Source: a virus
Length of the DNA stretch: 39,701 nt
IMG/VR virus record: IMGVR_UViG_3300017788_000069
Coordinates: 1-39,701 of that record
Reading direction: 5' to 3' (one strand)
Part shown: one piece after another, positions 23,949 through 33,074 of the stretch
Position numbering within the stretch: position 1 is the first letter of the stretch
Layout of the letters: every line of letters starts with the position of its first letter
Translations under genes and position numbers: made by a program
The notes under the pieces: generated by a model
What the model was told of the DNA's origin: nothing
The model's input: only the letters and a program-made list of their open reading frames with translations
Database searches by the model: none

Positions 23949-26369
23949 GTGTACAACAAAAAGACCAAAGAAGCATCGTGGAAACACTGGCGTAACGTTT
24001 TGCGGACATTTGACCGCACGAACGTCAAAACTGCCGATATTGGCGGCCGCGGTGACGATGCATCATTTGAGCAGGCGTTTAGCAATCTTGCGCACGCCTA
24101 CCTCCGCGATTCGGCACCGAAATTACTGGACCACGAAATTGGTTTCCAGTTAATCGACCGAAATCGCGAAAATACCAAGGCTGTCGGTATTTTTGCGTTT
24201 AAACTCGGTTCGCAGTGGTTGTATGCGCCGGTATTCTTTCTGAACGGCGACTTGAAGGGCCACGAACTCCTGTACATTAAAAATCAGGACATGTTTGTGC
24301 CGCTCAAAGAAAATTGGGTGAATTATCTTGTTAACCGCAAGCCCAGTATTCTTGGCAGCGGTATTGACAAAAATCTCACGCAGTTTGGTCAGCGCCAACC
24401 TGATTTTACGCAACTCTCGCGCAGTCCGGCCAAGTTCGGTTCCGCCCGGCCGACGCTGAAAGAGATGATGACAGCGGTAATGCCAACGTTGGCGCGTACC
24501 GCCACCATGTCGACTAAGGAAGCCTTTGCTGATTTAGGTCGCACATTAAACTTTGCCGAGTTTGTAAAATCGGCCAAATTAGACATGCTCGACGTACTGG
24601 TCAAAACCTGCCAGCGCGCGCCGCAATTGGCGGACGCCATTGACGCATTTCACGGACTCGATGTTTTAAGCGGCGCAATTAAAGCCGCCAAAGTGCGGCA
24701 AGAAAAAGAAACCAAGAAGATCGCCAGTGTATTGTCCGACGCGCCGAAAAAACCGGCGGCCCTCGCGTCGTTGCGGGTGATCACATATGACCTCACCGTA
24801 CAAGACGCGCTGCCGCCCGGACACACGGAAGAAGACCAAGAAAAATTGCTGCGCGACGGCGTGTTAATTTTAGATCAACGCGACCGCGACAATGTTTCGA
24901 TTCCGTACAACATCCAAGTCGAACAGAAGTTGTTTAATCCTACACAAAGCGGTCTGTACGAAATACTGGTGAAGCCCGGCATGCTGGAACGCTGCTACGT
25001 GGCGGTGTATCCGCAGGGTGCATGTCGGCGGGAAAATTTCGTTACCGTCGTGCGTGACGGCGGCAAACGCGACTGGATTAATATCCGCGCTGATCAGGTG
25101 TTTGCGCTAGCGCGCATCGAAGGCGATGAGTGGACGTCGTGGTTCGAGGCGCTGCCCAAGGCCGAAAGTTTAGCCAAAAACAGTCGTTACATGGTGCTCG
25201 GCCAACGCGGTGACGCCACGGTGCCGTTTCGCGTATTGCGCGAATACGGCGAAACCGAATACGGCAGCACGGCGTACGAAGTGCACATGGAAGATCACAG
25301 CAAATTTCCGCCGAAGGGCCATATCGACTCGTGCTGCTACACCGACCCGTTGAATTACAGTAAATATCGCGACGGCGTGCGCATTCATTTAAACGGCAAA
25401 CAGGGCGCCAGTTTACGCAGCAGCATGGGCGACATCTTCGTGCCGGAAGATTTTCGCCTATTGAAAGTCGAATTGGGCGAAGACGACGAAGAAATGGCTG
25501 ACGGCCAGATGGCGTGCGGCTGCGGCGAGAGTTCCGATCCGCCGCTGATGCCCGGAAATTTAGCGGACGCCCAACTGTTGCTGATGCAAAAGATGGGTAG
25601 TTTAACGGTGTACCACAAAGGCGCCAGCGTGGAAATGCAAACGCATTTTCCAACGCAAAAAATCGGCGCGGCAGGCGTTATCGAGCGCGAACTGTCAGAA
25701 AAACAGGCGCTGGTGTCGTTGGTGTCTCGACATGGTTTTCGCGAAGACACGGCGCGTGAAATTCTGAAACAAGCGGCGGACAAGAAAAAGTTTGCGTGCC
25801 GTGTGAAATATGCGAATCCGTACGGCCCGCCCATGATGGTGCAGAACGCACCCGGCGGACCAACTGACCCCGGCCCTGTGATGGGCGGCGAAAGCATTAT
25901 GGGCACCAGCGTTCCGACACAACTCGGCATCGACGTCGGCGTACCGGTGTCGGGCATGTCGGCATCGCAAACCGACCGCAGTATTTACAATCCGAACACT
26001 GAATTAGATGATCCAGTTGTTAAAAAAATCATGCAGGCTGCGGAATCCGGCCAGCGCGACGTGTTCGATACGGCCATGATTGGCGCCATGTTGCGCGCTG
26101 TGCGCGACGACGGACTGGTCGACCGGTACATGGGCGATCTGACCAAGGGTCTCGATCGTATTGGTCGTATTTTGTTTATGTTTTACTGGCACGGCGATCG
26201 GTTTGCTGAACGTTATGGTAAGGCTGATATGCCGGAACTGGAAGATTCGCTGCGCAATGCCTTTGAGATGATCGGCGACGTAATTCTGTTCCTCAAGCAG
26301 AAAACGATTGAAGCGTATCCGGAAGAAACCGACAGTGATGCCGATATTGGTTCGACTGCTTCTGTGTAA
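23949..26369 (+). CDS. Large putative virion structural protein
   Basis: About 806 residues. The GTG at 23949 is preferred because GGAGG lies 5 bases upstream; the in-frame ATG at 23937 places that GGAGG inside the coding part. The N-terminal third contains aromatic strands (SQWLYAPVFFLNGDLKG and LYIKNQDMFVPL); the middle has charged domains and a Cys pair in MACGCGES; the C-terminal 120 residues form helices with a hydrophobic stretch (NAFEMIGDVILFL). I recall similar proteins near polymerase genes in huge phages, without known role. It starts 65 bases after the polymerase stop and ends just before small beta-rich virion-like genes. Confidence 0.75.
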   Translation: MYNKKTKEASWKHWRNVLRTFDRTNVKTADIGGRGDDASFEQAFSNLAHAYLRDSAPKLLDHEIGFQLIDRNRENTKAVGIFAFKLGSQWLYAPVFFLNGDLKGHELLYIKNQDMFVPLKENWVNYLVNRKPSILGSGIDKNLTQFGQRQPDFTQLSRSPAKFGSARPTLKEMMTAVMPTLARTATMSTKEAFADLGRTLNFAEFVKSAKLDMLDVLVKTCQRAPQLADAIDAFHGLDVLSGAIKAAKVRQEKETKKIASVLSDAPKKPAALASLRVITYDLTVQDALPPGHTEEDQEKLLRDGVLILDQRDRDNVSIPYNIQVEQKLFNPTQSGLYEILVKPGMLERCYVAVYPQGACRRENFVTVVRDGGKRDWINIRADQVFALARIEGDEWTSWFEALPKAESLAKNSRYMVLGQRGDATVPFRVLREYGETEYGSTAYEVHMEDHSKFPPKGHIDSCCYTDPLNYSKYRDGVRIHLNGKQGASLRSSMGDIFVPEDFRLLKVELGEDDEEMADGQMACGCGESSDPPLMPGNLADAQLLLMQKMGSLTVYHKGASVEMQTHFPTQKIGAAGVIERELSEKQALVSLVSRHGFREDTAREILKQAADKKKFACRVKYANPYGPPMMVQNAPGGPTDPGPVMGGESIMGTSVPTQLGIDVGVPVSGMSASQTDRSIYNPNTELDDPVVKKIMQAAESGQRDVFDTAMIGAMLRAVRDDGLVDRYMGDLTKGLDRIGRILFMFYWHGDRFAERYGKADMPELEDSLRNAFEMIGDVILFLKQKTIEAYPEETDSDADIGSTASV

Positions 26370-26377
26370 GGTGATTT

Positions 26378-26776
26378 ATGGCAAGTACAGTTTGGTCGGG
26401 CACAAAAGAATTTTCGGCCTCCGGCGGCGAAACCACGCTGGTGCCGATTCCGATGCCGTATCGAGGCGTGCTGCGTGCGTACACGCTGGTGCAAACCAGC
26501 GGCGCGAACAATGGCGCCACGTGCAAAGTTCTGAACAGCAATCAGAGCACGCCGCCCAACAGCCTGTTGCCGGAAGCGCAGTTTGTGCTCACAGAATTCA
26601 GCATTGCCAATGGCGAAACAACAGCCAACGCGCCGGACGTTGAATTTTCGTATTTGAATCGAGATGGTACGCCAAGTAACGGCCAGCGGTTTTTGTATCT
26701 GAAAATTACGCCGGGCGGGTCTGGCGCGAAAAATTTTGTCTTCTCCGTCACCATCGATGGTATCTATCTGCAGTGA
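26378..26776 (+). CDS. Beta-rich putative virion protein
   Basis: A 132-residue protein with AAGGTG upstream of its ATG. It is rich in Thr, Ser, Asn and Gly with alternating hydrophobic strands (GVLRAYTLVQTSG, FLYLKITPGG, NFVFSVTIDGIYL), typical of decoration, tail or baseplate beta domains. No signal peptide is present. A capsid-associated role is inferred from composition and the neighbouring capsid block. Confidence 0.7.
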   Translation: MASTVWSGTKEFSASGGETTLVPIPMPYRGVLRAYTLVQTSGANNGATCKVLNSNQSTPPNSLLPEAQFVLTEFSIANGETTANAPDVEFSYLNRDGTPSNGQRFLYLKITPGGSGAKNFVFSVTIDGIYLQ

Positions 26777-26782
26777 CGCCGT

Positions 26783-27718
26783 ATGCTGAACGCGTTCCAA
26801 AATAATCCGCGCCGGGCGCCGCATTGGCGCTGGCTGCGCGCCGTCCAAATCGACGCCGGAGGGCCGGCCGCCAAACGAAATCTTGACGGTCCGGATGGCT
26901 ATCAATGGATTCGACGGGCGCTGCGCGTAAAGCGCCGCGTCGACCGCGCGAATCAACGCCCAGATGCCTTGTACGCGGCGATGCTCCGCGATGAAGACAT
27001 ATTTTGGGCGCACGCGATCTGGACCGAAGAAAAAATGCCGACGCGTTGGGCGGTTGAGGCGCGCGTGTTGGCAGAAGAAACAGACGAAGAAATCGCTGAA
27101 AAACTTGGCACCCGACCCGAAGTCGTCACGGCGTATGTTAATGTTTTTTTCGATGTGCGCGAGAAATTGTGCAATAAAGACTACGTGTTGAATGTTATAA
27201 TGGCGGATGCGGTGAGCCGCGGATTACAAGAGCGCCATTACGACTTGTTGTGGAAAATGCTCGGTTTCAACGGCGGGCCGCACGTACTGGACGCCGCTAT
27301 GAGCCGGTGCGTTGCGATCAGTAAACCGAACTCGCCCGATGCCGTGTCTGGATTCTTTCAGGATTTCGCTATTAATTCGATGAAGTACAAAGCGGCGCTG
27401 GCGACGTTGACCGTGCCCGTTACACCCCATACGCAATTAGCGCTTATTGACTCGTTTGTGAAATACGTCGAGGTGGAACGCACTACAGACAGCGCCAGTA
27501 AAGCCCAGACATCGATTGTGGAAAATATCGGCGCCATGTTAACGGCGCTACCGTTTAAAATCGGAACGAAAATAGACTCCGTTGATGCGAAAATGTTACC
27601 ATTTGATACTCAGGCTGCAGAATTGCGCCACGACGAAATGATGATCGTTGCAACCGGCGGCAAACTTGACAACACCGCTGATTTAAGCAATTTGAAATAT
27701 CCGGGGGAAGGCCAATGA
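26783..27718 (+). CDS. Helical protein with HTH-like segment
   Basis: A 311-residue protein. The N-terminal 60 residues are basic with many Arg and Trp. Residues about 92-125 (ETDEEIAEKLGTRPEVVTAY) fit a helix-turn-helix. The rest is helical with hydrophobic stretches. A DNA-binding role such as terminase small subunit or regulator is possible, but the position between virion genes also allows a structural function. It overlaps the next gene by four bases. Confidence 0.6.
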   Translation: MLNAFQNNPRRAPHWRWLRAVQIDAGGPAAKRNLDGPDGYQWIRRALRVKRRVDRANQRPDALYAAMLRDEDIFWAHAIWTEEKMPTRWAVEARVLAEETDEEIAEKLGTRPEVVTAYVNVFFDVREKLCNKDYVLNVIMADAVSRGLQERHYDLLWKMLGFNGGPHVLDAAMSRCVAISKPNSPDAVSGFFQDFAINSMKYKAALATLTVPVTPHTQLALIDSFVKYVEVERTTDSASKAQTSIVENIGAMLTALPFKIGTKIDSVDAKMLPFDTQAAELRHDEMMIVATGGKLDNTADLSNLKYPGEGQ

Positions 27719-29169
27719 CTCCGTTAAGCAAAACAGCAGAAAAAAAACTCATCGCCGCCATCGAAAAAGCCGCGGAATATGTCAACGACGGCTTGAGCCC
27801 AAATGACGCCATTATCAAAAGCGCCGGCGAAACAAATGTACCAGCCGGACATGTGAATTTAATGGTGCACGCCTACAACACCGGGCGCACGACGCGGCAA
27901 CGCGAACAGGGCGACAACATGTTGGAGAAGGCCGCCGACTTCAATCTTGCTGACGCGCATACAGTATTGAAAGCGTTATATCCGGATGAGGTAAAAACGT
28001 CCGCCGATCTGCGCGCCGACACAATCGTCTCTACCGAGTACGCATTGTCGCCCAAGGCGGCCATTGCGCGGCGAAACGCTGACCTGCAAAAAGCCGCCGC
28101 GCTAAAACGCCCGTTGCCAGAAAAAACATACACGCCGCCACCTCGCGATCCGAAATTTGAAGTGCAGCGGGCGCACAGCGAAAAAATGGCGGCCCTGCGC
28201 GCGGCTGAAGAAACGCGTCGCGCTGCGTTTATGGCGCAACAAAAAGCAGCCCAGCAACTCGACGCCGTGGCTGATTATTTTCGGCGCCCCGGAAACATGC
28301 CGTTTCAATCCGCACGGCGCGAGGTCGAATTGCGTTTCGGCGCGACTGGTCTTAGCGTGTTGGACAAAGTCGCCGAAGTGTATCCGCATTTCACAAAACA
28401 AGCGGACGATTCAAAAACATATTTCGGCGAGCACGCGATCTATCAGTTAGTGCAGGATACGTTGCAAAAAGTCGGTGAATATCTCGATTTAAGCGCCGCG
28501 GTCACGCCTGTCAAAACAGCACAATTTGAAAAGAAAAAAGCACCAGAGATTCTTACAGAATCCATTCTGACAGCACTAGAAGAAAAACCGCTGACATTAA
28601 AAAAAAACGCGGCTAGTCCGCCGCCACCGCCACCGACGCCGCCCCCGACTCCTAAGCCTACATTTCTGGAAAGCCCTATCCTAGCCGCACAGTCAATGCT
28701 CACCGGAGAAAACCCGGCGAGCAATTCGTTATATGCGGCGCGTCAACTCGCTTTGGGGTCGGGAAAAAAGGAAAGAACGCCGAGTTCAGTAGATTTATAC
28801 AACAGCCTAAGCGCGCCCGACCACGAAATCGAATTAGACAACATTCAAATGCGCGGAATGTTGCACGATCTCATGATCAACGACGATGTTATTTCCGGCC
28901 ACGATCCGCGCGAAGTTGCGATGGCGTTCAACGATATCGCTAGTGTGTCACCTGAATTGCTGAAGTCGCCGGGCGCAATGCAGGCTGTTTTGCGAAAAAG
29001 ATTGGAAGCCGGGCAGATGGCCGATTTTGACGTCAAGCAATTGATGGATATGGAAAAAATGAAGCACGAAATGAACAAGTTGCATTTAGAAGGTTTGAAG
29101 TTTGAAAAAGACCTTGTACAACCCCGCGTCAGCAGTGATAGCAGACCGCGCCCGGGCGGGCGCAGATAG
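27715..29169 (+). CDS. Helical, Pro-rich protein in the capsid block
   Basis: A 484-residue protein. An N-terminal helical region contains repeated Lys-Ala-Ala segments (residues 1-160); a further helical part continues to about 300. A Pro-rich linker (residues about 302-320) then leads to a C-terminal helical domain ending in a Lys/Met/Glu-rich helix (MDMEKMKHEMNKLHLEGLKF). No enzymatic motif is visible. Position just before the prohead protease-like gene suggests a head or neck protein. It overlaps the upstream gene and is 40 bases from the next. Confidence 0.65.
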   Translation: MTPLSKTAEKKLIAAIEKAAEYVNDGLSPNDAIIKSAGETNVPAGHVNLMVHAYNTGRTTRQREQGDNMLEKAADFNLADAHTVLKALYPDEVKTSADLRADTIVSTEYALSPKAAIARRNADLQKAAALKRPLPEKTYTPPPRDPKFEVQRAHSEKMAALRAAEETRRAAFMAQQKAAQQLDAVADYFRRPGNMPFQSARREVELRFGATGLSVLDKVAEVYPHFTKQADDSKTYFGEHAIYQLVQDTLQKVGEYLDLSAAVTPVKTAQFEKKKAPEILTESILTALEEKPLTLKKNAASPPPPPPTPPPTPKPTFLESPILAAQSMLTGENPASNSLYAARQLALGSGKKERTPSSVDLYNSLSAPDHEIELDNIQMRGMLHDLMINDDVISGHDPREVAMAFNDIASVSPELLKSPGAMQAVLRKRLEAGQMADFDVKQLMDMEKMKHEMNKLHLEGLKFEKDLVQPRVSSDSRPRPGGRR

Positions 29170-29209
29170 GCAATTTGGACTTAAACGGCTGGCATAAGAG
29201 ATTTGCATT

Positions 29210-30664
29210 ATGAGCATGATTAAAGTCATTCAAAGCGGCGCGCAAGATTTTAGCGAACCCGCCGCCGCGCAAATCAAACTGTCAAATCGCGGGCTGTTGG
29301 GCCACGACAAACAGGCTTTCATAAAACGAGCCGGAGCCGAGTTCGCCGAAAAAATCTCAACGATTAAATTCGCCAAAGATGAAATTCCGGTTCATCTCAT
29401 CGCGATTGGCGCCACTGAGGATTACGGCCCAAATCGCAATGGTGACGGATTTACGCGAAACTGCTGCCGCGACTACCACCAGACGTTTGAGAAATTTGCG
29501 CGGTTTTATCGGGATCACGCCAATAAAAATCCCGCCAAGAGTTTCGGAATTGTCAAAGCGTCGCACTACAACGAGTCTATGAAGCGCATCGAATTAATCT
29601 GCGCATTGAACGGCAGTAAAGAAGCGGCAGAACGCAATGGCGGTTTGTTGGCCGATAAAGAACTGGAAAAACTTGCAAACGATAAAGACATTGCGGTATC
29701 GATGGCGTGCAAGATTCCGTTCGACAAATGTTCGTCCTGCGGCAATTTGGCGCGGACCCGTAATGAGTATTGTGACGCCATCGAAAATGGTGGGCACTGT
29801 AAAGCCGGCGGATTGAAAAGAAACATCGGTAAGGTTCTGGCCGACGGACACGTACTGCACGCCGACAATCCGAATCCGACGTTCTTCGATATTTCACACG
29901 TATTTCGCCCGGCTGATCGCATTGCGTATGTGTGCGGCCATTTAGAAAAAGCCGCCAGCGCGCACGTTGTTTCCGGCGCTGAACTCGCAGAACAAATGGG
30001 TGTTACGGCGCCGCTAGACTTTGAAAAACAAGGCGCGGTTTCGCGACGGGTAAACGAACAACTTTCCGCGTTGCAAGAACTCGCCGACACCGAACGGCGG
30101 CTTCAATCAGAAAAAATGGCCGGTTGGGCGCAAATGGCCGCCGCAGAAGCCGCCAAAGAGCCGTTTAATTTTCGCGACGCGCAGTTCTTCAAACTGGCCG
30201 AGGTTTGTCGTGCGCTTGCGGACCGAGGCGTCATTTTGAACTTGCGCGATTTTTTGGAAATGACGTTAAAAACAGCAAGCGACAAACTTGTTTATGCTGT
30301 CGCGGGTGCGCTGCCGGGTATGTTTGAAAAATTAGCGCGCGACCCCGGTATTATCGATGATTTGGCGGGAAATCAGTTTTATCCCGCCAACTCTGCGCCG
30401 ATGAATATTCGTATATGGGCAGAAAAAGTTGCATACTCCCGAAGTTTATTGCACAATGATATAGAGAAACGTGCGTATGCGGCCGCGTTACGTGGCGCAA
30501 CGCCCGGAAAAGCAGTTGTAGCCGCGGCGCAAGTTGGTACCGCTGAAACACTGTTGGCAAAACATTACGCGTTGTACAAGGTTGCGGCTTACGCTGCCGC
30601 GCGTAAAAATTCGAATTGTTTGTTGACAACTGACCATTGCGTATTGCAAAATTACACTATGTAA
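29210..30664 (+). CDS. Prohead protease-like protein with Cys-rich insert
   Basis: A 484-residue protein. The first half follows a phage prohead-protease pattern: A-x-x-D-x-x-P-N-R-N-G-D (about 69-79), FYRDHANKNP with candidate catalytic His103, KASHYNESMKRIEL, and VSMACKIP with candidate Ser164. Directly after it comes an insert with four Cys (174, 177, 188, 197) spaced like a zinc site. The FFDISHVFRPADRIA strand (about 225-239) is also typical. The C-terminal 240 residues are helical and may be a scaffold or delivery region. Such proteases cut scaffold and capsid N-termini in maturation. The scaffold-like protein and the major capsid candidate follow directly. Confidence 0.7.
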   Translation: MSMIKVIQSGAQDFSEPAAAQIKLSNRGLLGHDKQAFIKRAGAEFAEKISTIKFAKDEIPVHLIAIGATEDYGPNRNGDGFTRNCCRDYHQTFEKFARFYRDHANKNPAKSFGIVKASHYNESMKRIELICALNGSKEAAERNGGLLADKELEKLANDKDIAVSMACKIPFDKCSSCGNLARTRNEYCDAIENGGHCKAGGLKRNIGKVLADGHVLHADNPNPTFFDISHVFRPADRIAYVCGHLEKAASAHVVSGAELAEQMGVTAPLDFEKQGAVSRRVNEQLSALQELADTERRLQSEKMAGWAQMAAAEAAKEPFNFRDAQFFKLAEVCRALADRGVILNLRDFLEMTLKTASDKLVYAVAGALPGMFEKLARDPGIIDDLAGNQFYPANSAPMNIRIWAEKVAYSRSLLHNDIEKRAYAAALRGATPGKAVVAAAQVGTAETLLAKHYALYKVAAYAAARKNSNCLLTTDHCVLQNYTM

Positions 30665-30706
30665 GACGCTAATCGTTTGGACGATTACGCCTCAAAGGAG
30701 AGAAAC

Positions 30707-31978
30707 ATGGCACGGATGCAACGTTCACTTTTTGCGCAATTAAACGCCCTCGCGGAAGAAATTTCGCAGAGTAAGACCGCCGCTGAAAAATCTGCAGGCC
30801 CCGTGCCGAGCGATCCGGGCGGATACATGGGCGCGTCGTCGCATCCGTCGGCGCATACCGACAATCGCGTGCAGGACGCTCCGGAAGGTGCGCGCATCCG
30901 CGAGTACGAGGCCGACATCAAAGAACAGCAGGGCGCGCTCGCCGTCGACAACACACCTGAAATGTCGCAGGAAGGCCGGCAGGACGATGTCCAGTTAAAT
31001 CTTAATACAAATTCGTCCGCGGTCGGTGAAGACCCGGCAATTGAAAAAGATTACAAGGGCACAAAAGACGATCCCGGTACTTCGCATCCGGCTAAGACAA
31101 CGGACGGCGAAAAGTACGGCAGCGTATCGTTTAAAGAAGCCCGCGCCATGTGCGGCGACCTTGGCAACGATATCCTCGCTAATCTGATTAATTTTGGCGC
31201 CGGTAAACTCACCAAACAATCAGAAATGCCGGAGGCATTGAAAAAACACAAAGAAAAAAACGACAAGGGCAATCTGAAGGGCGATCAACACAAACTCGAC
31301 GTTGATAATGACGGCAAAATTGAGGGTTCTGATCTCGCCGCGTTGCGCGCCGGTAAAGAAGCCGCGTTCAAGGCCGGCTATGAAATTGCCGCCGCGGCTG
31401 GTGTTGAAAAGGAAGCGGCGGAAGCCGCTGTTCAAGAAGTGTGCGCAAACACACTTCGCGATACCGACGTTATGGCCGACCTGTTGCTCGGATATTTGTC
31501 AGGACAAAAACGGGCCAACGACGCTTTAGAAGAGGCGGCCGAAGGCGAAGATCATGACGTTCCGGGCGATGCCGCATCTGGCGCCAGCGACGCTCCTCCG
31601 GGCTTAGAAGCCATGATGGGCGGAGACATGGGCGGAGACATGGGCGGGGGCATGGGCGAGCCTTCAGAAGAAGAAGCCGTACAGGAACTCGCCATGGCGC
31701 TCGAAGAACTCGGCATTTCGCCTGAAGAATTAATGGCGGCCGTCAGCGGTGGCGGAGCCGAAGGCGGCGTGGGCGGCGAAATGGGTGGCGGAATGCCGCC
31801 ACCGGCTCCCGCCATGGAGCCGAAAATGGCCGCCGCTCGTGATTTAAACGACATCGGCCGTGCGGTGATTAATTTCAAACGCGCCGGCCGTTTTCAGTTA
31901 AAAGAAGCCCGCACCAAGCGTGCTCGCGAACTTCGTGACAACATGAAGCAGCACGTAATCGAACTTCTCAATCGTTAA
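30707..31978 (+). CDS. Acidic scaffold-like protein with EF-hand-type loop
   Basis: A 423-residue acidic protein with AAAGGAG upstream of the ATG. The first 150 residues are Asp/Glu/Gly/Pro-rich and probably disordered. A 12-residue D198-x-D200-x-D202-G-x-I-x-x-x-D209 loop matches EF-hand or dockerin calcium-binding loops. Helices follow, then a Gly/Met-rich repeat (GGDMGGDMGGGMG) around residues 306-317 and a basic C-terminal helix that could bind capsid protein. Composition, length and position before the capsid gene fit an internal scaffold. A small hairpin (around 30670-30687) lies in the 42-base gap upstream. Confidence 0.6.
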   Translation: MARMQRSLFAQLNALAEEISQSKTAAEKSAGPVPSDPGGYMGASSHPSAHTDNRVQDAPEGARIREYEADIKEQQGALAVDNTPEMSQEGRQDDVQLNLNTNSSAVGEDPAIEKDYKGTKDDPGTSHPAKTTDGEKYGSVSFKEARAMCGDLGNDILANLINFGAGKLTKQSEMPEALKKHKEKNDKGNLKGDQHKLDVDNDGKIEGSDLAALRAGKEAAFKAGYEIAAAAGVEKEAAEAAVQEVCANTLRDTDVMADLLLGYLSGQKRANDALEEAAEGEDHDVPGDAASGASDAPPGLEAMMGGDMGGDMGGGMGEPSEEEAVQELAMALEELGISPEELMAAVSGGGAEGGVGGEMGGGMPPPAPAMEPKMAAARDLNDIGRAVINFKRAGRFQLKEARTKRARELRDNMKQHVIELLNR

Positions 31979-31993
31979 TTTACGGAGGTTTTA

Positions 31994-32425
31994 ATGTCCG
32001 CAGACAACAACAACACGCTCGTGCAAAAAGTCATCGACTACATCGGTTATTCCGATGCGGCGCTGACGAAAGCCGCGGCGGTATTACAGCACCGCGAAGA
32101 ACAGCAGCGGAAAATTGCCGAACTGATTCCGCAGGCCGTTAAAGCGTGCGTCGACAACGAGCGCATCGAGGCGCACCAAAAGGAAGCCCTCGAAAAAGCG
32201 TTTCAAGACCCCGTAAAAACGCTTGAATTAGTCACAAAATTGGCGTCGCATAAAAATGCCGCCGAAATGGCTCGATTGGGCACACCGGTCGGCCAGCAGA
32301 AAACAGCGGGTTACGACCCGGCCGCAAGTTTGACGAACGGGTACGTGGGTGCCCGGGATGGACGTTTAAAGGCGTCCGACGTGAAGTTATTCACGGGTCT
32401 TGGTTTGAATCCACCCACTGCCTGA
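31994..32425 (+). CDS. Small helical capsid-block protein
   Basis: A 143-residue protein with ACGGAGG upstream. It is mainly helical and Ala/Lys/Glu-rich up to about residue 95, then has a Gly/Thr-rich tail ending in FTGLGLNPPTA. No known family is recognised. It lies between the scaffold-like and decoration-like genes and is probably a head component or accessory. Confidence 0.65.
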   Translation: MSADNNNTLVQKVIDYIGYSDAALTKAAAVLQHREEQQRKIAELIPQAVKACVDNERIEAHQKEALEKAFQDPVKTLELVTKLASHKNAAEMARLGTPVGQQKTAGYDPAASLTNGYVGARDGRLKASDVKLFTGLGLNPPTA

Positions 32426-32462
32426 GTAATACACTAAAATTTCCAAACATGGAGGTTTAAAC

Positions 32463-33035
32463 ATGTCGCTGTCGAGCCCCCCCGGTTTACTGACCGAACA
32501 CGGACTGGATGTCAAAAAAGGTTGGTTTGATATGGCGTCGCTGGATTACAGCGCCAAACTCGCCGCATCGTTGCGGTCGGCCAACTTTTTGCTGAAGCGC
32601 GGACGGACGGTTCACGTCGATACCAACGGCGAATTCGTTCCCGGGGCGCACAAGACCTGCCCGGCTATTTTCTTACTTAACGGAACCGACGATGCTGACG
32701 TAAATAACCCCGGCACAACTGCCGCCGGTAATTTTATGCACATCGCAGTCGCGCCGACCGGAAAACTTTCCGGCCTTGTCGCCACGGGCGGTTACGAAAT
32801 CTCGACGACTGAATTTGTCACCGGTCAGACCTACAACCCCGGCGATTTGCTGACGGCGACCCGTACGGCAACTCCTGCGGCTACGGACGGTCGGCTGACG
32901 AATGAAAGCGTAACGCAGTATGTCACTCCGGTCGTGGGTGTTGTTTCCAGCGGCGCTGGCAAGAACCACCACGGAATTCAAGCCCTGTCGTTCTGGTGCG
33001 TGTGGCTGCCCGGCGCCACGAACTGGGCGCCGTGA
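32463..33035 (+). CDS. Putative capsid decoration protein
   Basis: A 190-residue, Thr/Gly/Ala-rich protein of predominantly beta composition (AIFLLNGTDDADVN, GNFMHIAVAPTGKLSGLVATGGYEI in separate strands, VTPVVGVVSSGAG). There is GGAGG upstream of its ATG in a leader (AACATGGAGGTT) nearly identical to that of the next gene. Position immediately before the major capsid candidate and composition suggest a decoration or head-fibre protein. Confidence 0.65.
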   Translation: MSLSSPPGLLTEHGLDVKKGWFDMASLDYSAKLAASLRSANFLLKRGRTVHVDTNGEFVPGAHKTCPAIFLLNGTDDADVNNPGTTAAGNFMHIAVAPTGKLSGLVATGGYEISTTEFVTGQTYNPGDLLTATRTATPAATDGRLTNESVTQYVTPVVGVVSSGAGKNHHGIQALSFWCVWLPGATNWAP

Positions 33036-33074
33036 ACTCACCTTTAAAATTTGCAGAACATGGAGGTTCTTAAA

